A stretch of 64,000 nt of DNA from an uncultured Lachnospiraceae bacterium (GTDB lineage: Bacteria > Bacillota > Clostridia > Lachnospirales > Lachnospiraceae): the NCBI GenBank assembly GCA_900546495.1, contig URDN01000009.1, forward strand, positions 5,024 through 69,023. The letters are read 5' to 3'. The notes beneath the pieces were generated by a model. That model ran no database searches and was not told the origin of the DNA. It saw only the letters and a list, made by a program, of their open reading frames with translations. The number at the start of each line of letters is the position of its first letter. Position 1 is the stretch's first letter. Position numbers and translations under genes: made by a program. Shown here piece by piece: positions 31,633 to 40,500 of this stretch.

Positions 31633-32804
31633 TAGTAATACACATGTACCGATCTGTGCATTGCTGCTAGTACCGCCTGTAGCCGTTTCATCACATTCTG
31701 ACGTACCGAAATCTCAAACGGCAGTTCCTTTGTTGTATAATCTTTATTGATGGCTTTTCCGATAAATAGATTTACCGTCGTACAGTTTTCCATCAGATAG
31801 CATGCCAAGCGTGTAGCACCGTTATCTCGGCTCAGTTCATCAAAAAATTCTTCGGATACATCATCCTGCTGATAACGTTCCAGCAGTTCGATTGCTTTAT
31901 TTAAGGTAAGAACACCTTCCGTTACCAGATCGATACCCTCGATTTTTGCTGTTGGCGGAATTTCCGGATCAAGCACACCTACCGAAGTGATCAGGCGCCG
32001 TCCAAGCTCTCTTGCCACGATCTGGCTTGTGATGCCGCCGGACACGATCTTGATGCCTTCCTGCTTCATAAAATCCTGTACCATGCGGGCATCATCTTCT
32101 TTCTCCAGCGGCGGTCCTGTCAGGATATTCACAATCTGTTCCTCTGTAATGCGTGCCACAGCAATGGTCGTATCATCACTGCATACACCACCGTAAAGAT
32201 CCGCGCAGGCACGGTTCATCTGTTCCGCTAGCTGTCCCGCTGTTCTGGTTTTTGCAGCGCTGGATTCACAACAGCCTGCCAATGCATTCCAGTCCCATCG
32301 GTAATTTATAATATCTCCGGTTCCACAATACAGGCATCCATCACTCATGATCGCCAGTGCATCTCCTGGTAACGTCTGAAAACGGCATTCCCTGATTTTT
32401 TTCCCTTCGATCTTTCGATAGGAAAAAGGCAGCGCTTTTACTTTTCCCTGCCGCACCAGAATACACTCTGGATTGTCATACTCCACCACATAAATTTCTC
32501 CGGTGTAATACACCTGAATAATGCTGAATGTCGAATAAGCCACACCATTGACAGAAGAAAGAGGCAGTGTCTTTGCAATCGTTGCAACTACCTCATCAAT
32601 ACTCATATCATTGTACATCATGGTTGCAATGATCTTCGACGTCAGGGTTGCCAGAATATTTGCCCGAATACCGCTTCCCATACCGTCAGCCAGAATCAGT
32701 ATTCTGGAATCTTCTTTGTCCACAATCTCTACTTTGTCTCCACACAGTTCTTCTCCGTAGTGGTTCAGACTTTTGTATGCCATATCGATTGCAATCCGTT
32801 TCAT
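31629..32804 (-). CDS. SpoIIE-type PP2C serine phosphatase
   Basis: 391 residues. PP2C metal-binding motifs: ILADGMGSGIRA (residues ~36-47), GDALAIMSDGCLYC and VCSDDTTIAVARI. The C-terminal ~170 residues form a separate domain. It lies 15 bases downstream of the PAS-containing hydrogenase, and this pair is typical of group C (putative H2-sensing) [FeFe] hydrogenases. It likely dephosphorylates a serine/threonine-phosphorylated regulator when the hydrogenase signals. No STAS partner is seen in the window. Confidence 0.85.
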   Translation of the reverse strand: MKRIAIDMAYKSLNHYGEELCGDKVEIVDKEDSRILILADGMGSGIRANILATLTSKIIATMMYNDMSIDEVVATIAKTLPLSSVNGVAYSTFSIIQVYYTGEIYVVEYDNPECILVRQGKVKALPFSYRKIEGKKIRECRFQTLPGDALAIMSDGCLYCGTGDIINYRWDWNALAGCCESSAAKTRTAGQLAEQMNRACADLYGGVCSDDTTIAVARITEEQIVNILTGPPLEKEDDARMVQDFMKQEGIKIVSGGITSQIVARELGRRLITSVGVLDPEIPPTAKIEGIDLVTEGVLTLNKAIELLERYQQDDVSEEFFDELSRDNGATRLACYLMENCTTVNLFIGKAINKDYTTKELPFEISVRQNVMKRLQAVLAAMHRSVHVYYY

Positions 32805-32819
32805 GTTCCAGCCCCCCTT

Positions 32820-34523
32820 CTAGCTTTCCAGAAGCGTATCGCGCAACTTGGTCAAAATTGCCTTCGTCTCCGCTGTTGTTTCTCCAAGCAGACCTGCAAT
32901 TTCCTGTGCCGTCGTCATCTGTTTTTCAATAACGGACTGCGCCATTTTTACCGTATTGAGCTTCTGCTCCAGCATCTGCTCTGCCCATTTTTCCTCTGCA
33001 GACACATCTTCGATGATTGCAAGTACACGGTCAGAAGCAGGAATGTATACAATTGTTTCCAAAACTGTCATATGATATGTATCCCATTTGCGTTTTACAC
33101 GCAGTTTATTTTCATGAGTACGATATACTTCCTCAAAATCTGCCGTATCGATCAGCTCAAACAGATACATTTTTAATGCTTCCTGACGGGTGGTATGAAA
33201 TACTTCTTCTGCCCTGCGGTTAAATTCTTTGATCCGCATTTCTCTATCGAAAATAAAAATCAGATTTGGTGTTGTCTCCATAACGACATTGGCCTGGGAA
33301 CGGGCATTTTCATATGAGCGGATCAGACACATGGCAGCTTCTGCTTTTCCCTGATAAATCGCAATGGCTTTTTCCCGGCAGGTCATATAACCACAGGCAC
33401 CACAGTTAAACTCTGTCGTACTGTTTCGTTTTCCAATGGTCTTTAAAATAGCCTGAATTTCAGCCTCCGTCGGCATCTTATCTACTACCTGCCGCGGTAT
33501 ATAAGTCCGCTTCAGTTCTTCTTTTGGCAGATTGATATATGCCGGAGGCGCCGCCAGCAGCGCATTATTTTCAATGCTCATAGTTGCTTTAAAGCGGAAT
33601 CCACGACGTTTGTCCACACCCGGTCCGTTCACACAGCCACCCGCACAAAGGTTCAGTTCTACAAAACAGTGATCAATGTAGCCTCGTTTCATACTGTGTA
33701 AAAACTCTCTGCAGCTCTTGACACTGCTGACCATCAGTTTCTTATAAGTACCCGGTGCACCACAGACATCCACCGCACGGATGATACCGTTTGTAACCGG
33801 ATAAAGCTGATTGACCATCGGATCCTGGTTGGCAAATGGTCTGGATTCACAATGTTTCAGTTCAATTCCTTCCTCCTCCAGCCATTTTTGTAACTCATTA
33901 AACTCAATGACCGCATCCACACATCCACAGGTTCTGGCATCTGCTTCTGCCTCCATCTTTTTCGCCACACAAGGTCCGATAAAAACTACTTTTGTATGCT
34001 GTCCCATACGATCTTTGATCCAACGTCCATGGGCAATCATCGGAGAAACTACCGGTGCCAGATACGGAATCAGCATCGGATAATGTTTTTCCACCAGGTA
34101 AACAATTGCCGGGCAGCTTGTCACAATAATATTGTCCATCTCACCCTCATTCATCAGACGCACATACTCCCGGGTGATAATGGCCGCCCCTTCCGCCGTC
34201 TCACGCACCTGGGAAAAACCAAGCTGCAGCAATGCCGCTACAATCTGCCCGGAATCTTCATAATCCAGCAGTCCACGGTAGGACGGATCCAGGGAAACCA
34301 CCACATGTTCACCTTTCTTCAACATATTTTTTACATAATCCAGATCACTGTCAAAAGTTTTTGCCTCCTGCGGACAGATTTCCATACAGTGTCCACAGTA
34401 AATACACATATCGGTTACGATCTGCGCCTGTCCCTGTTTGATTCGGATGGCCTTGACATCACAGTTTCTTAAGCATTTATAACAATGCGCGCAGTTCGCA
34501 TCCTGAAAGTTAATCACATTCAT
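32820..34523 (-). CDS. Sensory [FeFe] hydrogenase with PAS domain (HydS-like)
   Basis: 567 residues from ATG 34523 (after GGAGGAGGATAGGGAT). Two [4Fe-4S] motifs at the N-terminus (CAHCYKCLRNC; CIYCGHCMEIC), an H-cluster domain with TSCPAIV, GPCVAKKMEA and NLCAGGCVNGPG, a further Fe-S motif (CGACGYMTCREKA), then a PAS domain (FIFDREMRIKEFNRRAEEVF) and a helical tail. The lack of the GGGQP ending in the third H-cluster motif and the PAS domain mark it as group C. It probably senses H2 or redox state. Confidence 0.88.
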   Translation of the reverse strand: MNVINFQDANCAHCYKCLRNCDVKAIRIKQGQAQIVTDMCIYCGHCMEICPQEAKTFDSDLDYVKNMLKKGEHVVVSLDPSYRGLLDYEDSGQIVAALLQLGFSQVRETAEGAAIITREYVRLMNEGEMDNIIVTSCPAIVYLVEKHYPMLIPYLAPVVSPMIAHGRWIKDRMGQHTKVVFIGPCVAKKMEAEADARTCGCVDAVIEFNELQKWLEEEGIELKHCESRPFANQDPMVNQLYPVTNGIIRAVDVCGAPGTYKKLMVSSVKSCREFLHSMKRGYIDHCFVELNLCAGGCVNGPGVDKRRGFRFKATMSIENNALLAAPPAYINLPKEELKRTYIPRQVVDKMPTEAEIQAILKTIGKRNSTTEFNCGACGYMTCREKAIAIYQGKAEAAMCLIRSYENARSQANVVMETTPNLIFIFDREMRIKEFNRRAEEVFHTTRQEALKMYLFELIDTADFEEVYRTHENKLRVKRKWDTYHMTVLETIVYIPASDRVLAIIEDVSAEEKWAEQMLEQKLNTVKMAQSVIEKQMTTAQEIAGLLGETTAETKAILTKLRDTLLES

Positions 34524-34603
34524 ATCCCTATCCTCCTCCATTAATCTTATTTTACCATTAATCTCCTTTCAAATGAAGTATCAGAAAAACTATTTTTTAT
34601 AGC

Positions 34604-34642
34604 AAAAAGGAACGTACCATCCTTTTGATCGTACATTCCTTT
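34604..34642 (-). terminator. Terminator of the dlt-like operon
   Basis: Minus strand AAAGGAATGTAC (34631-34642) pairs with GTACGTTCCTTT (34606-34617), then TTTTT. Confidence 0.75.
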
Positions 34643-34671
34643 CTCTGCATTTACCTATGTTTGCGCTGATA

Positions 34672-34896
34672 TTAATCCTGTAACTCCTGAATCATCTTCC
34701 AAAGTGCCTCTGCACTGTTGAAATTTTCCGGTTTTACATACGCTGCCGGTATCACGATATCAAACTCATCACTAATGTCACTGATAATCTGCAGGATATC
34801 AAAAGAGTCTAAAATATGATCATCCACCAGTGCCTTTTCATTTTCAAAATCTACATCCTCTTTAATATCCTTTAACAATTCCAATAATTCTTCCAT
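34672..34896 (-). CDS. Acyl/amino-acyl carrier protein, DltC-like
   Basis: 74 residues, acidic and helical, with the phosphopantetheine attachment serine in HILDSFDILQI (Ser31). It is last in the five-gene dlt-like operon, 18 bases after the decarboxylase. It should carry the amino acid activated by the adenylating enzyme at 36071-37636 as a thioester. Size fits DltC or a stand-alone peptidyl carrier protein. Confidence 0.88.
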   Translation of the reverse strand: MEELLELLKDIKEDVDFENEKALVDDHILDSFDILQIISDISDEFDIVIPAAYVKPENFNSAEALWKMIQELQD

Positions 34897-34914
34897 GTTA
34901 CAAATCTCCTTTTC

Positions 34915-36093
34915 TTATATATTCATTGTATTTATAGTACTTGTTTCTATCGCATCTCTTACTAATGTAAGGGAACCACTCTCATCTTTTAAATAAACCT
35001 TTGGCATAGTTCGACTCAAGAACAGATAAATCCCCTCTGTCACAGAATATGCTCCGACATTTTCAAAAGCCAGCGTATCGCCAATTTCCAGATGATCAAA
35101 TTCCACTTCTCTGCAGAGAATATCCGATGTTGTACACAGACTTCCGCAGAGACACCAGGTTTTCTTATCCACTGTACCATCCTGCACCATTGCATTTTTA
35201 TAATGTTTTATAATTGGTGTCTTCATGCCCATCATCTGTCCCAAATAAGTCAGATGGTTCATTCCTCCATCCACAATACAATAATGTGCGTTTCCCACTG
35301 TTTTTAAATCTGCAACGTTTGTATAATACGTTCCACATTCCGCTGTGAAAAAACGTCCCATCTCAATGGTCAATTCTACTTTTTGTGCCACTTCCTTTAA
35401 GATATCTTTCAACTCTTTTACAGGAAATAAAGTATCCGAAAAATCATCATCTGCAAAATAAGGGACTGCAAACCCCGGTCCATATTCCATTTTTTTTAAT
35501 TCCAGTCCGAAAAGGTTTCGAATCTCCTCAAATAATTCCAACAGCATCTGAAGTTCTTTTATCTTTCTTTTCGCCCGTTTCCGTTGTGTCCCGACAAAAT
35601 AATGAATTCCTGTAATGTTTAAACTTTTGTATCTGGTTTCCCTGTGCTGCAATATATCAAATAGATCCTCTTTTGCCATTCCAAACTGAGAACCGGCATT
35701 CAGGCGAAGGATCACTTCGGCTTTCTGATCTGAATCTGCTGCTTCAAACACTTGCTGGATCAGATCTGCATGACGGATCGATTCCGCTGTAAATATTCCT
35801 ACTCCGTACTCATAGGCTTCTCTGATATCCGTAATCCCCTTATTAACACCGGAATAAATGATTCTGGATCCATCTACGCCAAGTTTTTTACAAATAGCAA
35901 GTTCACCCGGACTGCAGACTTCCAGTTTATCCACACACGTCAACATGGTTGTCACCAAAAATGGATTTGCCTTCATGGAATAACAAAGTGACACTGTTTC
36001 TCCGACAATCTCTCTGATCTGTGCAGCCCGTTTTTGTAAAACTGCCGTATCAAACACAAACGCAGGTGTATTACTTTTTAAAATGTCTTGCAT
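34915..36093 (-). CDS. Fold-III PLP decarboxylase acting on a carrier-bound amino acid (predicted)
   Basis: 392 residues of the diaminopimelate/ornithine decarboxylase fold. PLP lysine in CYSMKANPF (Lys41); HYFVGTQ (164-170) matches the HFHxGSQ motif; EMGRF (244-248) matches EPGR; GSLCTTSD (317-324) has the second-subunit Cys and Asp; GAYS at 347-350. It overlaps the adenylating-enzyme gene by 23 bases and precedes the carrier. BtrK of butirosin synthesis, from the same fold, decarboxylates glutamate while it is bound to a carrier. The free-amino-acid alternative cannot be excluded. Confidence 0.8.
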   Translation of the reverse strand: MQDILKSNTPAFVFDTAVLQKRAAQIREIVGETVSLCYSMKANPFLVTTMLTCVDKLEVCSPGELAICKKLGVDGSRIIYSGVNKGITDIREAYEYGVGIFTAESIRHADLIQQVFEAADSDQKAEVILRLNAGSQFGMAKEDLFDILQHRETRYKSLNITGIHYFVGTQRKRAKRKIKELQMLLELFEEIRNLFGLELKKMEYGPGFAVPYFADDDFSDTLFPVKELKDILKEVAQKVELTIEMGRFFTAECGTYYTNVADLKTVGNAHYCIVDGGMNHLTYLGQMMGMKTPIIKHYKNAMVQDGTVDKKTWCLCGSLCTTSDILCREVEFDHLEIGDTLAFENVGAYSVTEGIYLFLSRTMPKVYLKDESGSLTLVRDAIETSTINTMNI

Positions 36094-37636
36094 GTAACCC
36101 CTCCTCGTATAGCTTTCTTAATTGATTTCTGTCAATCTTTCCGTTCTTGGTCATCGGCATCTCTGTAAGTTGCAGCGCCGTATTTGGTATCATATAAGGC
36201 GGCAGTATGCCACGTAATGTTTTTATCAGCTGTCTTTTTTCGCATGTCCCCGTGTAAAAAAGCAGCAAACGTTCCTTTTCTGTCTCATAAATACAGCAGG
36301 ATCTGGTGATTCCATCCACGGCATTCGCTGCCACCTCAATTTCTCCAAGTTCAATTCTGTGCCCCAAATGTTTGATCTGGAAATCTTTTCTGGAAATATA
36401 TACAAGATTTCCCTGTGCATCATATTTTGCCAGATCACCGGTTCTGTAAATCCGTTCATCGTATCGATGATTCAATGGATTCTGCACAAAGACCTGTGCC
36501 GTTTTATCCGGTGCATTATAATAGCCCAACGCCAGCTCTGAGCTGCTGACACAGATTTCTCCGGCTGTTCCTGCTTCCGTCACTTGCTGATCTGTCTCAT
36601 CCAAAAGGAATACCGTTTCATTTGGAAAAGCTTTTCCAATAGGAATCACATCGGTCAGTTCATATTCGCGTTTTGGATCAAGCACATAATACGTGCAGTT
36701 ACAAGTAACTTCAGTTGGTCCGTACAGATTTACGAACATCGCCTGCGGCAGATATTTTCTCCATATCCTGTAATGTTTTATTGGAAGTACTTCTCCGCTA
36801 AAAAGGACTTTTCGAACCGTATCCGGTATACGATAATCAAATCCATTCATGACAGATACAAAGCACATGGCGCTGACCGCCCAGGTAAGCACCGTCATTT
36901 TGCTGTCTGCCATATAATCCATCAACGTAGTAGGATCACTGAAATATTCTCTTGGAATGATCTGTACTTTCGCACCAGTCAAAAGACCGGTATAAATATC
37001 TTTTACCGATACATCAAAATCAAACGGCGCCTGATTTCCTATAATGTCTTCCTTCGTGATAGCAAAAGTATCTGCATAGATCCGGATAAAATCCATCACT
37101 GCTCTGTGACTTACTGCAACACCTTTTGGCAAACCAGTGCTTCCACTGGTAAAATTAATATACAAAGGTTTTCGATCCGTATGTTCCGTTCGAATCTGTC
37201 TCAAAAGACTCTGATCGATCGTCGCTTCATCCAGACACTTCTCTGCCAGCAAAATTGTCGTTTTCGGCACATCCCCGGCTATTGCATCCAGACACTTTTT
37301 CATTTTCTCCAGATTTTCTTCCTTTGTAACGATCACTTCCGGCTGCAGCACTTTTATGATCTGCTGCAGCCTCGCTTCTGGCTGGCGCAGATCTAACAGG
37401 CAATATGGACAGCCGGCATAAACCGCTCCAAACATGATACTTAAGGTAACACAGCTTTTTTCCATATAAATTGCTACCGGAGCAGTCCCTGTCATCCATT
37501 TTCTCAGATAAGTTCCGCCCTTCTGTGCATACATTTTTAACTGACTAAAGGAATATTCTTCTTTCGGATCTGCAACTGCAATTTTTTCTCCGGACTGTGC
37601 TTCCATATACTCCAGCCATTCTAATACATTCATCAT
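36071..37636 (-). CDS. DltA-like amino-acid adenylating enzyme
   Basis: 521 residues with full adenylation-domain motifs: FTSGSTGLPKGVAVSH (A3), NQAPFDFDVSVKD (A4, Asp contacting the alpha-amino group), NLYGPTEVT (A5), YRTGDLAKYD (A7), FQIKHLGHRIELGEIE (A8), PMTKNGKIDR (A10, catalytic Lys). It resembles DltA more than large NRPS modules. At the place where D-Ala-specific DltA has Cys in FCGEVLP it has Ser280 (LFSGEVLP), so the substrate may not be D-Ala. It charges the carrier protein. Confidence 0.85.
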   Translation of the reverse strand: MMNVLEWLEYMEAQSGEKIAVADPKEEYSFSQLKMYAQKGGTYLRKWMTGTAPVAIYMEKSCVTLSIMFGAVYAGCPYCLLDLRQPEARLQQIIKVLQPEVIVTKEENLEKMKKCLDAIAGDVPKTTILLAEKCLDEATIDQSLLRQIRTEHTDRKPLYINFTSGSTGLPKGVAVSHRAVMDFIRIYADTFAITKEDIIGNQAPFDFDVSVKDIYTGLLTGAKVQIIPREYFSDPTTLMDYMADSKMTVLTWAVSAMCFVSVMNGFDYRIPDTVRKVLFSGEVLPIKHYRIWRKYLPQAMFVNLYGPTEVTCNCTYYVLDPKREYELTDVIPIGKAFPNETVFLLDETDQQVTEAGTAGEICVSSSELALGYYNAPDKTAQVFVQNPLNHRYDERIYRTGDLAKYDAQGNLVYISRKDFQIKHLGHRIELGEIEVAANAVDGITRSCCIYETEKERLLLFYTGTCEKRQLIKTLRGILPPYMIPNTALQLTEMPMTKNGKIDRNQLRKLYEEGLHARHFKK

Positions 37637-37654
37637 TTTGTTTCCTCTTTACAT

Positions 37655-38779
37655 CTAATTATGGTTATTTGTATTTGCATTGTCATATCCCGGAAGGTAA
37701 GCAGCAACGATATCTTTGACAGATTCCATATAGGCATCCTCATCATAAAAATATTGTGACACATCCTCGCCTGCATCACGGCTCAATACAAATTTCGAAA
37801 AAGCCTTGCAAAAAACTTCTGACCCCGTTTTATTTAGGTGTTCAAAATTTGACAGATACTCCGGACAGATGGCAAACAATTCCGGTTTTACCAAATTGAA
37901 ATCATAATAATCGGCACCGTACTTACTGCATATCCCACTGATTTTCTGGTTGATCGCAAAATACTCTTCCGCACCATATGCTGCAATATCATAAGGTGCT
38001 TTCGGTGTATTCACAACCATAAAGTCTACACCATTTTCCTGGCACAGTTTACACATCTCCTCTAATTCTTCATACGCCTTATCAGAGCTTTTTCCGGAAT
38101 AAGCCTTTTTTGTATTATTTACAGCGGCTGTATTATAATCAAAGACACCACCTGCGTATGCATATCCCTTTCCGACATACTCCATATACCCTGCCACTTT
38201 TTTCGAACTTGCATTCGCATCTTTGCTTTCCCGTTTGATTTTCAGATTTTCTGAAATCGTCTTTAGCTTCCAATCAACACTGTTATAAGTCCATGGAAAA
38301 AAATATGTCAGTGATGCTTCTGCATTAAAGTTTTCACTGTCCGTCACAAACCTCCAGTCCAACCGCAGTTTTTCCAAAGGAGAACATCCATACTTTCTTG
38401 CCCTTGCAAAAGTGGCTCTCGCATTTGCATTTTGTATCAGTTCCAGAGACGGGATTCCAAATACAAGAACAGCCCTCTTTATCTTTTTTTCCTGAATCGC
38501 TGCCGTTAATGCCTCTTTAGTCTGATCCAACGGCTGCCCCGGTGTTCCCATATTAAAAGAACTCCACCCGGTAGCTTCATCTATAATATAGGGATTGAAC
38601 GTCATCTGTGAAAAAGAAGAACCTAAATATACGGTATCTATTTTTTCTGTTTTGCGGAAGTCCTTCCACATGACCTCACTTGGACCATTTGCTTTCACAA
38701 GAAGATAACTCAGCAACAAATTTATCACTATGAACAGGAAAACAAATCCAACCACTTTTATGCCCTTAATAATTCGCAT
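37655..38779 (-). CDS. DltD-like SGNH-family membrane-anchored protein
   Basis: 374 residues from ATG 38779 after GGAGGTTTTATGT. One N-terminal transmembrane helix (GFVFLFIVINLLLSYLLV), then an extracytoplasmic SGNH domain: VYLGSSFSQMTFNP (nucleophile Ser), and FEHLNKTGSEVF with the terminal Glu/Asp-x-His block. It overlaps the MBOAT gene by 14 bases. DltD takes the aminoacyl group passed across the membrane by the MBOAT and puts it on lipoteichoic acid; a similar role is expected here. Confidence 0.78.
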   Translation of the reverse strand: MRIIKGIKVVGFVFLFIVINLLLSYLLVKANGPSEVMWKDFRKTEKIDTVYLGSSFSQMTFNPYIIDEATGWSSFNMGTPGQPLDQTKEALTAAIQEKKIKRAVLVFGIPSLELIQNANARATFARARKYGCSPLEKLRLDWRFVTDSENFNAEASLTYFFPWTYNSVDWKLKTISENLKIKRESKDANASSKKVAGYMEYVGKGYAYAGGVFDYNTAAVNNTKKAYSGKSSDKAYEELEEMCKLCQENGVDFMVVNTPKAPYDIAAYGAEEYFAINQKISGICSKYGADYYDFNLVKPELFAICPEYLSNFEHLNKTGSEVFCKAFSKFVLSRDAGEDVSQYFYDEDAYMESVKDIVAAYLPGYDNANTNNHN

Positions 38780-40304
38780 ACATAAAACCTCCTGCGCCAA
38801 CGGCAAAATTAAACGATCCTAAAATAAGGAAAATCATCACAAAATATAGTAACCAGCGAAGTGCCAAAGGCCGTTCTTCCAACAATGTAATTGCATCCTT
38901 TCCTTTTTCTTTTAGAACACTGTCAGCAAATACAATGAGCAGCGCTGCCGCTGCCATAATATACGCTTTCTTTGGCACTTCTTTAAATGTTGGTTCCAAA
39001 ATTCCGTATAACTGTCCCATACGAAAATGAATTATCGTGTTTTTCATGCACATAAAACAGTCTTTGATATTGTAGATCCGGTCAAAATACCATCCGATAT
39101 TCACTATAATAAACGTCCGGATAATCCTAAATACATGAAATGCCTTACTCTTTACATTTATGTGCAGTCTTTCTGCCATTTTTGCAAACAAAGGTGCACA
39201 GATATCTGAAACTGCAATTACAATACCATTGTAAAGACCCCAGAAGATAAAGTGCCACTGTGCGCCATGCCAGATACCTACAAGGAAAAATACCAGAATA
39301 TTCGCAATGGATGCCGGAAGTACACGGCCGAAATGAACGTTCAGATGCTTTTTCGCCCATTTTCCGAATTTCTGCATAGGAGCAGTCAGCGCAAATGGAT
39401 AAAATACATAATCTCTCATCCATGCACCAAGCGAAATATGCCATCTTCGCCAGAAATCCCCCAGTGAAACAGAAAAATACGGTTGTCTGAAATTTGGCAT
39501 CATTTCAATCCCAAACAATTCTGCTACACCCATAACGATATCGATTCCACCGGAAAAATCTGCATACTGTTGGGCTGAATATAATAATATTGCAAACACG
39601 ATGACAGAACCAGGTGTTTTCTCCGTAGGCGCATCCAGAATATTTGCGATTTCATGAACCAGCAGATTTGCGATCGCATACTTTTTTAATAATCCAAACA
39701 AAATCAATATCAATGCACGCTTACAGCGATACCAGTCCAGAGTATGTCTGCCATACAGCTGCTCTTTCATCTGATCATATCTGTTGATCGGTCCCTGGAT
39801 CAGTTGTGGAAAAAACGAAACAAACAGCAGGAAACGAAACGGATTCTTTTCAGCTTCGTATTTTTCAAAATAGATATCCACCAGATAACCAATGGAAATA
39901 AACATGTAAAAAGAGATGCCAAGCGGTATCAGAAAACCTTCAAACAAAGGATGCAGATATTTCAATACTGCCAGCATTCCAAAATTAATCACAATGATTG
40001 TCCAGAGAATAATTTTGCGCTTTCGATCAAATGCTGCTTTTATTTCCTTTCTCCTGGCTCTGTCTATGCTTTTATCCTTTCGGATCTCCTGATATTGTTT
40101 CGAAAAACGAACCAACCATATGCCGCCCACAAACACACTGAATCCGGTGATTGCAATAAAAATGAGATTCGAAATGCCTGAATAAGCATAAAATGCCATG
40201 CTGAATAAAAGCAGGCAGATCCATTGTTTTTTCCGAAATACAGTGTAATACAGTATAAATAAAACAGTTACAAACAAAATAAATGCAACAGATAACAAAT
40301 TCAT
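38766..40304 (-). CDS. MBOAT acyltransferase, DltB/AlgI-like
   Basis: 512 residues from ATG 40304 after AAGGAGCATTTT. About ten or more hydrophobic helices. MBOAT core: FPQLIQGPINRYDQMKEQL, the FWRRWHISLGAWMRDYVFYP block, and the active-site histidine in FLVGIWHGAQWHFIFWG. First gene of the operon. It should move the group from the cytoplasmic carrier thioester to the outside of the membrane, as DltB does in teichoic acid D-alanylation. Confidence 0.9.
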   Translation of the reverse strand: MNLLSVAFILFVTVLFILYYTVFRKKQWICLLLFSMAFYAYSGISNLIFIAITGFSVFVGGIWLVRFSKQYQEIRKDKSIDRARRKEIKAAFDRKRKIILWTIIVINFGMLAVLKYLHPLFEGFLIPLGISFYMFISIGYLVDIYFEKYEAEKNPFRFLLFVSFFPQLIQGPINRYDQMKEQLYGRHTLDWYRCKRALILILFGLLKKYAIANLLVHEIANILDAPTEKTPGSVIVFAILLYSAQQYADFSGGIDIVMGVAELFGIEMMPNFRQPYFSVSLGDFWRRWHISLGAWMRDYVFYPFALTAPMQKFGKWAKKHLNVHFGRVLPASIANILVFFLVGIWHGAQWHFIFWGLYNGIVIAVSDICAPLFAKMAERLHINVKSKAFHVFRIIRTFIIVNIGWYFDRIYNIKDCFMCMKNTIIHFRMGQLYGILEPTFKEVPKKAYIMAAAALLIVFADSVLKEKGKDAITLLEERPLALRWLLYFVMIFLILGSFNFAVGAGGFMYANY

Positions 40305-40411
40305 AAAATGCTCCTTAAACAATTTCTCTGAAAATTCTATCACAAATGCCATATCCCATGCTTTAATTCTTCCTTAGAAATACTGAATATTTTCTTAATA
40401 TTCTTTTTATA

Positions 40412-40445
40412 TGATAAAAGGAGCCGTTACAAATACAACGGCTCC
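40412..40445 (-). terminator. Terminator of the hydrogenase operon
   Basis: Perfect GGAGCCGTT/AACGGCTCC stem (40420-40428 with 40437-40445), then TTTTAT on the minus strand. Confidence 0.8.
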
Positions 40446-40500
40446 TCTTAAAAATATTCTCATTTTTTTCATCTGATCACGCAACTTATCAAATGTAAAA

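Noticed and set aside
36584..37396. 270-codon frame opposite the adenylating enzyme
   Set aside because: The minus-strand gene has all adenylation motifs; the opposite frame lacks a ribosome binding site and recognisable domains.
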